Shown in pieces: positions 9,503 through 18,246 of a DNA stretch of 64,000 bases. The notes below the pieces were generated by a model. The model saw only the letters and a program-made list of their open reading frames with translations, did not search any database and was not told the DNA's origin. A program made the translations under genes and the position numbers. Location: the NCBI RefSeq assembly GCF_003952265.1, contig NZ_CP034438.1:1302001-1366000 (forward strand). The letters are read 5' to 3'. Each line of letters begins with the position of its first letter. The stretch's first letter is position 1. Source of the stretch: Flaviflexus salsibiostraticola (lineage in GTDB: Bacteria > Actinomycetota > Actinomycetes > Actinomycetales > Actinomycetaceae).

Positions 9503-10267
9503 TCAGCCGCGCAGCTCGATGACCTCCCTGGCCAGAGTCGGCCTATCCGTCACGAGCGCATCCACCCCCAGGTCGAGAAGCCGTGTCATGTCCATCGCCT
9601 CGTTTACTGTCCACACGTGGAGTGCCGCCCCCATCCCATGGATGAGGTCAACGAGGCGCGTCTCGAGGAGGGGGACGCCGCGGTAGGTCTCCGGCATCTG
9701 GACGCACGCGAAACCCGTCGCTGCGATCCGGGCCGACATCGCCTCCCGGATCGGCCTCGGGGCGCGGGCGGCGACGACGAGCGCGGCGACGGCGGCCGTG
9801 CCGACACTCGTGGCCACCCCCGGGATCGCTGCCCTCATCGCGCTGAGCCGTCTCTCGGAGAAGGAGGCGAGGAGAACGCGGTCGAGATAATCCCCCTCCC
9901 GCATAAGTCGAATCATCGGCTCAACCGTCGCATCAGACTTGAGGTCGACATTGAAGTCGAGGTCGGGGAACAGATCAAGGGCCTCCCGCAGCAGCATGGG
10001 CCGCCGCCCCGACCTGTCGGTGAGCCTCTCAACCTCGGCCCACGTGGCCTCCGCAATCGGGCCGAACCCATCCGTCGTCCGCTCAAGGGTGGGATCGTGG
10101 ATGATGACGAGCTCGCCGTCCACCGTCGCGTGGGTGTCAGTCTCGATGTAGGTGAAGCCGAGCTCCCTCATCTTCTCGAATGATTCGAGCGAGTTCTCCG
10201 GATATTCGTCGGCCCCTCCCCGATGGGCGAGGATGACCGGCCTGTCTGTGCGCTCCCACGATCTCAT
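9503..10267 (-). CDS. Glycerophosphodiester phosphodiesterase family protein
   Basis: Such enzymes hydrolyse glycerophosphodiesters to glycerol 3-phosphate and an alcohol. The 254-residue protein has the family's catalytic elements near its N-terminus: HRGGADEYPENS (His/Arg/Glu), ETDTHATVDGELVIIHDPT with its metal ligands and second histidine, and DFNVDLK further on. The C-terminal part carries HVWTVNEAMDM, typical of GDPD TIM barrels. There is no signal peptide, so it is cytoplasmic. A GACGAT hexamer six bases before the ATG suggests a leaderless mRNA. It stands alone between hairpins. Substrate specificity is unknown. Confidence 0.92.
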   Translation of the reverse strand: MRSWERTDRPVILAHRGGADEYPENSLESFEKMRELGFTYIETDTHATVDGELVIIHDPTLERTTDGFGPIAEATWAEVERLTDRSGRRPMLLREALDLFPDLDFNVDLKSDATVEPMIRLMREGDYLDRVLLASFSERRLSAMRAAIPGVATSVGTAAVAALVVAARAPRPIREAMSARIAATGFACVQMPETYRGVPLLETRLVDLIHGMGAALHVWTVNEAMDMTRLLDLGVDALVTDRPTLAREVIELRG

Positions 10268-10279
10268 GGCCCCATCGTC
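10268..10279 (-). promoter_or_regulatory. Candidate leaderless promoter of the GDPD gene (-10 GACGAT)
   Basis: GACGAT (10274-10279, minus strand) plus six bases precedes the ATG at 10267. A TTGTGC lies 16 bases upstream of it as a possible -35. It is one of the weaker members of the leaderless set in this window. Confidence 0.35.
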
Positions 10280-10382
10280 TCACCCATGGCGGGGTGCACA
10301 ACCAGGAGCCGCGCCCGGATGGTCGACCCCAGCCGTGTGTCGGCAGGAGGCGGCTCATCGGGCAGCTATGCGCGCAGTGATC

Positions 10383-11741
10383 CTAGGAGCAGAGGTTCGA
10401 GACGTCGCGCGCGCCGCGATCGGCGAGGAAGCCGAGCGGGTCGACCGTCGTGCCGCTCTGGTCCGTGTGGATCTCGAGATGGAGGTGGGGACCGGTGGAG
10501 CGACCGTTGTTCCCGACATCGGCGATGTGCTGGCCGACCTCGACCTGCTCGCCCTCCGCGACATGGATGCCGTTGTCGTACATGTGGACGTACCAGGACC
10601 AGAAGACGTCCCCGCCGTTCTCATGCCGGATGATGACGAGGTTGTTGGACCGGCCGTCCTTACCGAGACCGACGTATTCGACGGTTCCGTCGGCGATGGC
10701 GTAGATCGGGGTGCCGAGCTCGGCCGCGAAGTCGGAGCCGAGATGGAACTGGTATCCACCGGCGATCGGGTTCCAGCGGTTGCCGTAGCCGGAGGAGATG
10801 CGGTAGCTCCCCTCTCGCACCGGCATCGCCACGACGCTGTTCGACGTGTCCGTGAGCGCCGCGGTCAAACCGTTCGCCGACTCATCGGCGCAGACGGCAG
10901 GCTTCGCGGGGGTGGACTCGGCGAGCGCCCGTGCGCCGATCACCCGGTCGATGTCCGCCGCCTCGGTGTTCTTCGCGAACGCGGCCGGCACGGTTGCGTC
11001 GATGACGGGTGCCTGCTCCAAAGAGGAGACGACGGGTGAACCGGTGACGGCGGCCGCGGACTGTCCGGCGCCGGCGATGACGCTGGCAGCTCCGAAGCCC
11101 ACGACAACCGATGTCGCAACAGCCATCGACGCCCTCGCCTGCATCCGGACACGGGACACTGCGTGCGCGCTGCGGCTCGCTCTCCGCGACACGTGCGGGA
11201 CTGCGGCGATCCTCTCCGTCGGAGTCTCCTCGCGCGGGCAGGTCGCGGTCCGGACGAGCATGGGCGCGGGGCGCACTGACACGTCAGTGATCTCGGTGTT
11301 CGCCGGCGCCTCGGCGGTCTCCCGAACGGCCGCTTCCGGCTTCGCCGGGATCTCAGCAGTCGCCATTTGGGTCACGGCCGCTTCCGGCTTCGCCGGCGAT
11401 GCATCGAGGACCGCGGGCTCGGCCGTTACCGCAGCCCGCTCGACGGCCACCCGCGGGGCCTGGGCGTCAGAGGGGGTCGCGAGGTCCGTGGGTCGGGCCT
11501 GTAGTGAGAGATCAGCGAGCTCGTCCGCGATGAGACTCTGGGATGGGACGACCGGCTGACCGGCCGCGCGTCGGGCGCGACGCGCGGCGATGGACTCGTC
11601 ACGGACAGCGGCGGCAGAGGCCGCCCTCCTGGCCTCGCGGAGCTCCCGACGCGAGGGAAGCGGCGCCTGGGCCGAGACTGCACGCCGGGCGGCGCGCAGC
11701 TCCCGACGCGAGGGAAGCGATGTCGCCTCCCGCTCGGGCAT
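10383..11741 (-). CDS. M23 family metallopeptidase, membrane-anchored, with repetitive basic N-terminus
   Basis: M23 peptidases cut peptidoglycan cross-links outside the cell. From the ATG at 11741 the protein has about 452 residues. A long N-terminal region (about 1-200) carries two LPSRREL-type basic repeats near its start and two PAKPEAAV repeats further on; a single membrane segment follows (about 206-227). The extracellular C-terminal LytM domain has zinc ligands in FHLGSD (His333, Asp337) and GPHLHLE (His419, His421). The start is uncertain: no strong binding site precedes the ATG, and an in-frame GTG lies 17 codons upstream. Three RTAAC repeats overlap its promoter. No terminator hairpin is clear after it. 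Confidence 0.9.
   Translation of the reverse strand: MPEREATSLPSRRELRAARRAVSAQAPLPSRRELREARRAASAAAVRDESIAARRARRAAGQPVVPSQSLIADELADLSLQARPTDLATPSDAQAPRVAVERAAVTAEPAVLDASPAKPEAAVTQMATAEIPAKPEAAVRETAEAPANTEITDVSVRPAPMLVRTATCPREETPTERIAAVPHVSRRASRSAHAVSRVRMQARASMAVATSVVVGFGAASVIAGAGQSAAAVTGSPVVSSLEQAPVIDATVPAAFAKNTEAADIDRVIGARALAESTPAKPAVCADESANGLTAALTDTSNSVVAMPVREGSYRISSGYGNRWNPIAGGYQFHLGSDFAAELGTPIYAIADGTVEYVGLGKDGRSNNLVIIRHENGGDVFWSWYVHMYDNGIHVAEGEQVEVGQHIADVGNNGRSTGPHLHLEIHTDQSGTTVDPLGFLADRGARDVSNLCS
11641..11719. repeat. 22-bp direct repeat encoding SRREL motifs
   Basis: The same 22 bases (AGCTCCCGACGCGAGGGAAG plus CG) occur at 11641-11662 and 11698-11719, encoding the two LPSRREL repeats of the M23 peptidase N-terminus. 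A second 23-bp direct repeat in the same gene, near 11326-11348 and 11374-11396, encodes PAKPEAAV. These look like in-frame intragenic duplications. Confidence 0.8.
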
Positions 11742-11807
11742 AGCTTCGCCCGCGGGGTGTAGGGCTGACTGGAGGCTGGAATGACGTCCCACGGGCTCAC
11801 TTCCACG

Positions 11808-11836
11808 ACTATAACGGTCGGTAACAAAAAGATAAC
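11808..11836 (-). promoter_or_regulatory. Candidate promoter and operator of the M23 peptidase gene
   Basis: On the minus strand TATAGT (plus 11808-11813) is a good -10 hexamer about 65 bases before the chosen start. Overlapping it and the -35 region are three direct repeats, read on the plus strand as ATAAC (11811-11815), GTAAC (11821-11825) and ATAAC (11832-11836), spaced 10 and 11 bases. Helically phased direct repeats of this kind are typical of OmpR-family regulators. MtrA, which controls cell-wall peptidases in relatives, is the obvious candidate, but this is inference. Confidence 0.5.
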
Positions 11837-11855
11837 GGTACGTCACGATGATAGC

Positions 11856-11878
11856 GGGTGCGGGCGCCTGTCGCACCC
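11856..11878 (-). terminator. Hairpin downstream of the CNNM gene pair
   Basis: A 7-bp stem (GGGTGCG / CGCACCC) with a 9-base loop lies 35 bases past the end of the second CNNM gene and just upstream of the M23 promoter. On the plus strand it is followed by CCTTTTT, so it would work best for plus-strand transcripts, yet no plus-strand gene is present there. On the minus strand it probably isolates the two transcription units. Confidence 0.55.
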
Positions 11879-11912
11879 CCTTTTTCGTCGCGTAGGCGAC
11901 ATTCTCAGTGAG

Positions 11913-12953
11913 TCATGAATCACGCTGCATCGAGTCGCGCACCTCGCCGACGAGCTCCTCGAGCACGTCCTCCAGGAAGAGGACGCCGATGGACGCGCCG
12001 CTCGCGTCCCACACCTCGACGAGGTGGATGCCGTCCCGCTTCATGATCGCGAGCGCGCTCTCGACCTCGTCGCCGCCCGGCATGGGCGACATCGTCCGAA
12101 TCTTGAAGGCCGGCAGCGGCCTCGTGCGGGCTTCGCCGACGGCGCCGATGACATCCTTGATGTGGAGGTAGCCGATGAAGGCGCCGGAGTCGTCGGCGAC
12201 GACGAACCTCGAGTACCCGGTCTTCGCGACCCGCTCCTCCAGCTCCGCAGGCGTGACGTCGGGGCCGACGGTCGCGACCCGGTCCCGGGGCACCATGACC
12301 TCGGCGACCGTGAGGTCGGAGAACTCGAGCGCGCCTGCGATGAGGCCGATCTCGTCCTCGAGGACGCCGGCCCGCTGGGAGGTCTCGACGATGGAGGCGA
12401 CCTCGTCGGCGGTGAAGCCGGAGGCGACCTCGTCCTTCGGCTCGAATCCCGCGAGGCGGATGAACTGGTTCGCGAGCTTATTGAGGCCGACGACGATGGG
12501 CTTGAAGATCCGGGCGATGAGGACGAGCGGCGGGGCGAGGATGAGGGCGGCCTTCTCCGGCACCGTGACGGCCAGGTTCTTCGGCACCATCTCGCCGACG
12601 ACGACGTGGAGGTAGACGACGACGATGAGGGCGATGGCGAAGGCGACCGCGTGGGCGGCCGCCGACGGGATCCCGAGCGCCGTGAATGGACCCATGAGGA
12701 GCTGGGCGATGGCGGGCTCGGCCACCGCTCCGAGCGAGGTCGAGCACAGCGTGATGCCGAGCTGGCAGGCCGCGAGCATGAGGGTGACATTCTCGAGGGC
12801 CCACAGCACCGTCTTCGCCGGCTTCGACCCGGCATCGGCCAGGGGCTCGATGCGAGAGCGTCGCGCGGACATGATCGCGAACTCCGCCCCCACGAAGAAG
12901 GCGTTGAGGGCGAGGAGGATGGCGCCGATCGTCAGCGCAGCACCGGCGCTCAC
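11913..12953 (-). CDS. CNNM/CorC-type membrane protein with CBS domains (second of pair)
   Basis: The 346-residue protein has an N-terminal CNNM (DUF21) domain with about four membrane segments (about residues 1-170), starting with a helix that ends FVGAEFAIMSARRSR. A pair of cytoplasmic CBS domains follows (about 205-330; LEDVLEELVGEV near the end). It lacks the C-terminal CorC_HlyC domain that its upstream neighbour has. Relatives are implicated in divalent-cation (magnesium) transport; the older hemolysin name is misleading. The GTG start overlaps the neighbour's stop by four bases (GTGA), so the two are co-translated and may form a heteromer. Confidence 0.92.
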   Translation of the reverse strand: MSAGAALTIGAILLALNAFFVGAEFAIMSARRSRIEPLADAGSKPAKTVLWALENVTLMLAACQLGITLCSTSLGAVAEPAIAQLLMGPFTALGIPSAAAHAVAFAIALIVVVYLHVVVGEMVPKNLAVTVPEKAALILAPPLVLIARIFKPIVVGLNKLANQFIRLAGFEPKDEVASGFTADEVASIVETSQRAGVLEDEIGLIAGALEFSDLTVAEVMVPRDRVATVGPDVTPAELEERVAKTGYSRFVVADDSGAFIGYLHIKDVIGAVGEARTRPLPAFKIRTMSPMPGGDEVESALAIMKRDGIHLVEVWDASGASIGVLFLEDVLEELVGEVRDSMQRDS

Positions 12954-14257
12954 TGTTCTCCCTCCGGGGCCTGGGCACGGGCGCGGATCCAGGCGACTCT
13001 GCGGCCGTCCAGCCTCTCGACCGTGAGGATGACGTCCTCACCGGTCACCTCATCGCCGACCTCGGGCATCCTGCCCAGCGTCGTCATGATGTAGCCGGCG
13101 AGCGTCTCGTACCGACCGTCGTCCGGGACCGTCAACCCGGCCTCCCGGGCGAGCTCGTCCGGTCTCATGTCGCCGGGGATGACCCAGCCGTCGGAGGAGA
13201 AGCGCGCACGCAGGCGTCGCGGATCGTGTTCGTCCGCAACCTCGCCGACGATCTCCTCGACGCAGTCCTCGAGGGTGACGATCCCCGACGTCCCGCCATA
13301 TTCATCGAGCACGACCGCCATCTGCCCCGTGTCCCGCAGCTGGACGAGGAGCGGCGCGAGGGCGATCGTCTCGGGGACCCGCTCAATCGGCTGCAGGATC
13401 GAGGAGGAGGTGACCGGCACCTCCGCGCGACGGTCATAGGGGATCTTGATGGCGCTGCGGAGGTTGACGAACCCACGGATGTCATCGAGATCGTCGCCCG
13501 CCACGGGGAAGCGGGAGTGCCCCGTCGCTCGAGCGAGCTTGACGATGTCGGCCGCGGTCGCACCCTGGTCGATCCAGTTGACCCGCCCCCGGTCCGTCAT
13601 GACGTCGACGGCGGTGAGCCTGCCGATGCCGATCGAGCGCGTGAGCAGACGTGCGGTCGAGATGTCAAGAGTTCCCAATGAGGCGCTTCTGCGGACGAGG
13701 GCGACGAGCTCCGTCGCGGACCGGGCGCCAGACAGCTCCTCGGCCGGCTCGATGCCGAACCTGCGGATGATCCAGTTGGCGGACGAGTTGAGACCGACGA
13801 TGACGGGCTCGAGGACCGTCGTGAACGCACCCTGGAGGGGCGCGACGACGCCGGCGGTGCCGAGCGGCTCCGCGAGCGCGAAGTTCTTCGGCACGAGCTC
13901 GCCGAAGAGCATCGAGAAGAGGTTGATGAGGATGAGGGACAGGGCGACGGCGACGCCGGTCGCCGCCGCCTGGGCGAGGCCCGCCGACCGCAGGGGGCCC
14001 TCCAGCAGGTTCGCGACCGCCTGCTGCGTCGTGTAGCCGAGCAGAATCGTCGTCAGGGTGATGCCGACCTGGGCCGATGAGAGTTCGAGTGAGAGCTTCT
14101 TCAGCGCCTTGAGGGCAGCCGCGGCGCGGGCGTCGCCGTCCTGCGCCTTCCGCTCGATCGTTCCGGGGTCCAGTGCGACAAGAGAGAATTCCGCGGCCAC
14201 GAAGATCGCGGTTCCTGCCGTGAGGAGCACGCCGAACAGGATGAGAAGGATGTCCAT
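12950..14257 (-). CDS. CNNM/CorC-type membrane protein with CBS and CorC_HlyC domains (first of pair)
   Basis: The 435-residue protein starts MDILLILFGVLLTAGTAIFV, the first membrane helix of the CNNM domain. Tandem CBS domains follow (about residues 205-330; EYGGTSGIVTLEDCVEEIVG), then a C-terminal CorC_HlyC domain (about 345-425; DGWVIPGDMRPDEL). The family is linked to magnesium or other divalent-cation efflux. The ATG at 14257 was chosen because it precedes the first helix. Upstream extension adds 75 residues with no membrane or family character and no binding site. It is divergent from kgd. Confidence 0.92.
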   Translation of the reverse strand: MDILLILFGVLLTAGTAIFVAAEFSLVALDPGTIERKAQDGDARAAAALKALKKLSLELSSAQVGITLTTILLGYTTQQAVANLLEGPLRSAGLAQAAATGVAVALSLILINLFSMLFGELVPKNFALAEPLGTAGVVAPLQGAFTTVLEPVIVGLNSSANWIIRRFGIEPAEELSGARSATELVALVRRSASLGTLDISTARLLTRSIGIGRLTAVDVMTDRGRVNWIDQGATAADIVKLARATGHSRFPVAGDDLDDIRGFVNLRSAIKIPYDRRAEVPVTSSSILQPIERVPETIALAPLLVQLRDTGQMAVVLDEYGGTSGIVTLEDCVEEIVGEVADEHDPRRLRARFSSDGWVIPGDMRPDELAREAGLTVPDDGRYETLAGYIMTTLGRMPEVGDEVTGEDVILTVERLDGRRVAWIRARAQAPEGEQ

Positions 14258-14422
14258 GATGCTTGGAATGCTACATCGCTCCAAGGCTGTTGATGGGCCT
14301 TGCGGGTGCCACGGGTGACGCAATCGTGACCCGCTCTTGAAAGTGGCCAACAACGGTGGCGCAAAAGCAGGAAAATAAAGCGTGTTTTGGGGACGGGGGC
14401 GGTGTCTGTCGGCCACGTCACC

Positions 14423-14428
14423 TAAACT
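14423..14428 (+). promoter_or_regulatory. Possible kgd promoter (-10 TAAACT)
   Basis: TAAACT lies 41 bases before the kgd GTG in a 212-base divergent intergenic region. No convincing -35 is visible. The rest of that region holds nothing else I can name. Confidence 0.35.
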
Positions 14429-14469
14429 GGACATGTTCCGCAACTCACAGAAAGATAGGGCGACCGCAA

Positions 14470-17400
14470 GTGTCCGACACAAAGAAACGTTCCGATGAGG
14501 ATTTCGGCGCGAACCAGTGGTTCATCGACGAGCTCTACGCGAAATACCTCGAGGACCGTGGAGCCGTCCAGCCGCAATGGCGCGAGCTGTTCATGAGATG
14601 GGAATCGGAGGGCCGTGAAGCACCTGCGGCTCCCGTCGAGGAGGAGAGCACCTCGTCCCGTCGCGCTCAGCATGATCCCGATAATCGTCAGTCAGCGACG
14701 GAGCAGTCCCAGGTCCGCTCCGACCTTCCCCCCGCACCCCCCGTGGTCGCCATTCCTGCGACGACCCCGTACGTGGAGAAGTACGAGCTTGCACCGGCAG
14801 AGGATGATGGTGCGGCGTCGACGACGAAGCTGCGCGGTGCCGCGGCTCGCACCGTGAAGAACATGGAGTCCTCGCTCGAGATCCCAGTCGCGACCTCGGT
14901 GCGCGCGATCCCGGCGAAGGTCATGTTCGAGAACCGCGCGGTCATCAACCAGCATCTGCGACGCACGCGCGGCGGCAAGGTGTCGTTCACGCACCTCATC
15001 GGCTATGCCGTCGTCGAGGCGCTCGTCAAGGTGCCGGACATGAATAAGGCGTACACGCTGACGGAAGACGGCAAGCCGGCGGTCTTCGAGCCCGCCCACG
15101 TCAACTTCGGCCTCGCCATCGACCTGCCGAAGCCCGACGGCACCCGCACGCTCGTGGTGCCCTCCGTCAAGGCGGCGGAGACGATGGATTTCGTCGAGTT
15201 CTGGCGCGCGTATGAGGACCTCGTCGACCGGGCCCGGAAGAACAGCCTCACTGTCGAGGACTTCCAGGGCACGACGACGACCCTGACGAATCCCGGCGGC
15301 ATCGGCACCGTCCACTCGATCCCGCGCCTTATGAACGGCCAGGGCACGATCATCGGCGTCGGCGCGATGAACTTCCCCGCGGAATTCGCGGGCACATCCG
15401 ACAGGGCGCTCGCCCGCATGGGAGTCTCCCGTGTCCTCACCCTGACCTCCACCTACGATCACCGGATCATCCAGGGCGCCGCCTCGGGCGAGTTCCTGCG
15501 CGAGATCGAGGAGAAGCTGACGGGCCGGGACGGGTTCTACGACCGGGTGTTCACGGCGCTCCACGTGCCCTATGAGCCGGTCCGCTGGCAGAAGGATGTC
15601 GAGTATGACGCGAAGCGGGAGATGGGCAAGCCTGCCCGCATCGCCGAGCTCATCCACGCCTACCGCTCGCGCGGCCACCTCATCGCGGACACCGATCCTC
15701 TGGCCTTCCGCAACCGCCGCCACCCCGACCTCGACATCACCCGGTACGGCCTCACCCTGTGGGATCTCGACAGGTCGTTCCCGACGGGCGGCTTCGCGGG
15801 CACGTCCCATCTGCTCCTGCGTGAGATCATCGAGCAGCTGCGCGAGTCCTACTGCCGCAATGTCGGCATCGAGTACATGCACATCCAGGACCCTGCGCAA
15901 CGCGAATGGTTCCAGGCCCGTCTTGAGCGCCCGCACATCGAGCTGACGGCCGAGGACCGCCTGCAGATCCTGCGCAAGCTCAACGAGGCCGAGGCGTTCG
16001 AGACGTTCCTCCAGACGAAGTTCGTCGGCCAGAAGCGCTTCTCGCTCGAGGGCGGCGAGTCCCTCATCCCGCTCCTCGACGCGATCCTCGACTCGGCGGC
16101 CGACTCCGGCCTCGAGGAGGTCGGCATCGCCATGGCACACCGTGGGCGGCTCAACGTGCTGACAAACATCGCCGGCAAGTCCTACAAGCAGGTGTTCACC
16201 GAGTTCGACGGCACCCAGGACCCGCGCTCGGTCCAGGGCACGGGTGACGTCAAGTACCACCTCGGCACGGAGGGCACGTACACGGCGCGCTCCGGGTCGA
16301 CAACGGACGTCTACCTCGCGGCCAACCCGTCCCACCTCGAAGCGGTCAACGGCGTCCTCGAGGGCGTCATCCGCGCGAAGCAGGACAGGATCGATCTCGG
16401 CGAGGAGGGCTTCTCCGTCCTGCCCGTCCTCATCCATGGCGATGCGGCATTCGCCGGCCAGGGCGTCGTGACAGAGGCCCTCAACTACAGCCAGCTCCGC
16501 GGCTACCGCACGGGCGGCACGATCCACATCATCGTCAACAACCAGATCGGCTTCACGACCTCCCCCGCATCCGGCCGGTCCTCGTACTACCCGACGGACA
16601 TCGCCAAAGGCCTCCAGCTGCCGATCTTCCACGTGAACGGCGATGATCCCGAGGCGGTCACGGAGGTGGCAAGGCTCGCCTTCGAGTACCGCGAGACCTT
16701 CCGCAAGGATGTCATCGTCGACATGGTCTGCTACCGCAAGCGCGGCCACAACGAGGGCGACGACCCGTCGATGACGCAGCCGGTCATGTACGGCCTCATC
16801 GAATCGAAGCGGACCCCCAGGCAGCTCTACACGGAGTCCCTGCTCGGCCGCGGAGCGCTGACGGACGAACAGGTCAAGGAGCTCGAGACGGAGTTCCACA
16901 ACATCCTGTCGAACGCGTTCGATGAAGTGCGCGAAAAGGAGAAGGAGACCGGCTACGGCTTCCCACACGTCGACACGGTGGCCGGCCTCGAGCTTCCGCA
17001 GGCGCAGCAGGAGGACGCCGGCGTCATCGTCGGCTGGACATCGGCAACGACCCCCGAGGTCATCTCCCGCATCGGCGAGGCACACGTGCGCGCCCCCGAG
17101 GGCTTCACCGTTCATCCGAAGATCGGCCAGCTGTTCGAGCGTCGAAACAAGATGGCACGCGAGGGCGGGATCGACTGGGGCTTCGCCGAGCTCATCGCCT
17201 TCGGCTCGCTCCTCATCGAGGAGACGCCGGTCCGGATGTCCGGTCAGGACTCGAGGCGAGGCACCTTCGTCCAGCGGCACGCGACCGCACACGACGTCGT
17301 CACCGGCGCCGAGTGGACGCCGCTGCGCCACCTCACCGAGGATCAGGCGAAGCTGTGGATCTACGACTCCTCGCTGTCCGAGTACGCCGTCCTCGCGTTC

Positions 17401-18189
17401 GAATACGGCTACTCGGTTGAGCGTCCCGATGCACTCGTCCTCTGGGAGGCCCAGTTCGGGGACTTCGCCAATGGCGCTCAGACCGTCATCGACGAGTTCA
17501 TCTCCTCGGCCGAGCAGAAGTGGAACCAGCGCTCCTCACTCGTCATGCTCCTGCCCCACGGCTACGAGGGTCAGGGCCCCGATCACTCCTCGGCCCGTAT
17601 CGAGCGCTTCCTCCAGCTGTGCGCGGAGGACAACATGATCGTTGCCCAGCCGTCGACACCCGCGAACTACTTCCACCTGCTGCGCACCCAGGCCTACCGC
17701 CGCCCGCGCAAGCCCCTCATCGTCGCGACCCCGAAGCAGCTCCTGCGCCGCCGGGCCGCACAGTCACCGATCGAGGACTTCACAGGCGGAGAGTTCAAGA
17801 CCGTCATCGGCGAGGTCGAGCAGAACCTCGACCCGGCCGGCATCACCCGCGTCGTCATGTGCTCCGGCCGCATCTACTACGACGCGGTCGAGGCCCGGGA
17901 GAAGCGCGGCGACACGGCCACGGCGATCATCCGGCTCGAACAGCTCTACCCGGAGCCGCTCGAGCAGGTGAAGGAGGCACTCGCCCCCTACGGCGACGCC
18001 GACCTCGTCTGGCTGCAGGATGAGCCGCAGAACCAGGGCGCCTGGCCGCACCTCGCGCTCAACATGTTCCCGCAGATCGGCCCGGTCACGGTCGTCTCCC
18101 GGCCCGCCGCGGCCTCGCCCGCGACCGGGCTCGCCACCCGCCACGCGGCAGAGAACAAGGACCTCATGGACAGGATCTTCGATCGCTGA
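14470..18189 (+). CDS. kgd: Multifunctional 2-oxoglutarate decarboxylase / dehydrogenase (E1 plus E2-like fusion)
   Basis: This TCA-cycle enzyme is the actinobacterial fusion of a thiamine-diphosphate E1 with an E2-type succinyltransferase. The 1239-residue protein (near the 1231 residues of the mycobacterial one) begins with the short SucA-type segment (FGANQWFIDELYAKYLEDRG), a Pro/Ala linker, and an acyltransferase domain (about 115-345) with its DHRIIQG catalytic motif (His331). The E1 part follows, with HRGRLNVL (557-564), GDAAFAGQG (657-665) and NNQIGF (690-695). No lipoyl domain is present, as in its relatives. The N-terminal phospho-Thr site for the GarA/OdhI inhibitor is not certain here. 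The GTG at 14470 was chosen from protein alignment logic; its binding site (AGATAGGG) is weak. Confidence 0.97.
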   Translation: MSDTKKRSDEDFGANQWFIDELYAKYLEDRGAVQPQWRELFMRWESEGREAPAAPVEEESTSSRRAQHDPDNRQSATEQSQVRSDLPPAPPVVAIPATTPYVEKYELAPAEDDGAASTTKLRGAAARTVKNMESSLEIPVATSVRAIPAKVMFENRAVINQHLRRTRGGKVSFTHLIGYAVVEALVKVPDMNKAYTLTEDGKPAVFEPAHVNFGLAIDLPKPDGTRTLVVPSVKAAETMDFVEFWRAYEDLVDRARKNSLTVEDFQGTTTTLTNPGGIGTVHSIPRLMNGQGTIIGVGAMNFPAEFAGTSDRALARMGVSRVLTLTSTYDHRIIQGAASGEFLREIEEKLTGRDGFYDRVFTALHVPYEPVRWQKDVEYDAKREMGKPARIAELIHAYRSRGHLIADTDPLAFRNRRHPDLDITRYGLTLWDLDRSFPTGGFAGTSHLLLREIIEQLRESYCRNVGIEYMHIQDPAQREWFQARLERPHIELTAEDRLQILRKLNEAEAFETFLQTKFVGQKRFSLEGGESLIPLLDAILDSAADSGLEEVGIAMAHRGRLNVLTNIAGKSYKQVFTEFDGTQDPRSVQGTGDVKYHLGTEGTYTARSGSTTDVYLAANPSHLEAVNGVLEGVIRAKQDRIDLGEEGFSVLPVLIHGDAAFAGQGVVTEALNYSQLRGYRTGGTIHIIVNNQIGFTTSPASGRSSYYPTDIAKGLQLPIFHVNGDDPEAVTEVARLAFEYRETFRKDVIVDMVCYRKRGHNEGDDPSMTQPVMYGLIESKRTPRQLYTESLLGRGALTDEQVKELETEFHNILSNAFDEVREKEKETGYGFPHVDTVAGLELPQAQQEDAGVIVGWTSATTPEVISRIGEAHVRAPEGFTVHPKIGQLFERRNKMAREGGIDWGFAELIAFGSLLIEETPVRMSGQDSRRGTFVQRHATAHDVVTGAEWTPLRHLTEDQAKLWIYDSSLSEYAVLAFEYGYSVERPDALVLWEAQFGDFANGAQTVIDEFISSAEQKWNQRSSLVMLLPHGYEGQGPDHSSARIERFLQLCAEDNMIVAQPSTPANYFHLLRTQAYRRPRKPLIVATPKQLLRRRAAQSPIEDFTGGEFKTVIGEVEQNLDPAGITRVVMCSGRIYYDAVEAREKRGDTATAIIRLEQLYPEPLEQVKEALAPYGDADLVWLQDEPQNQGAWPHLALNMFPQIGPVTVVSRPAAASPATGLATRHAAENKDLMDRIFDR

Positions 18190-18195
18190 CAACAC

Positions 18196-18225
18196 ACTGC
18201 GGGCGTCCCACGGGGCGCCCGCAGT
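18196..18225 (+). terminator. Terminator hairpin after kgd
   Basis: A perfect 10-bp stem (ACTGCGGGCG / CGCCCGCAGT) starts 7 bases past the kgd stop. No T-run follows. It ends 9 bases before the -10 of the next gene, so the two genes are separate units. Confidence 0.7.
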
Positions 18226-18234
18226 CCGCTGTGA

Positions 18235-18246
18235 GAGACTGGGGCG
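18235..18246 (+). promoter_or_regulatory. Candidate leaderless promoter of the SGNH-like gene (-10 GAGACT)
   Basis: GAGACT (18235-18240), six bases, then ATG at 18247. There is no ribosome binding site. The -10 lacks the first consensus T, so this is a weaker member of the set. Confidence 0.35.

Noticed and set aside
11742..11912. c-di-AMP (ydaO-type) riboswitch upstream of the M23 peptidase
   Set aside because: The leader is short and does not show the conserved riboswitch core; the repeats there look like protein-binding sites.
14692..17331. Very long open frame (879 codons) on the minus strand opposite kgd
   Set aside because: It mirrors kgd codon structure, shows no known domain, and is the usual high-GC antisense frame.
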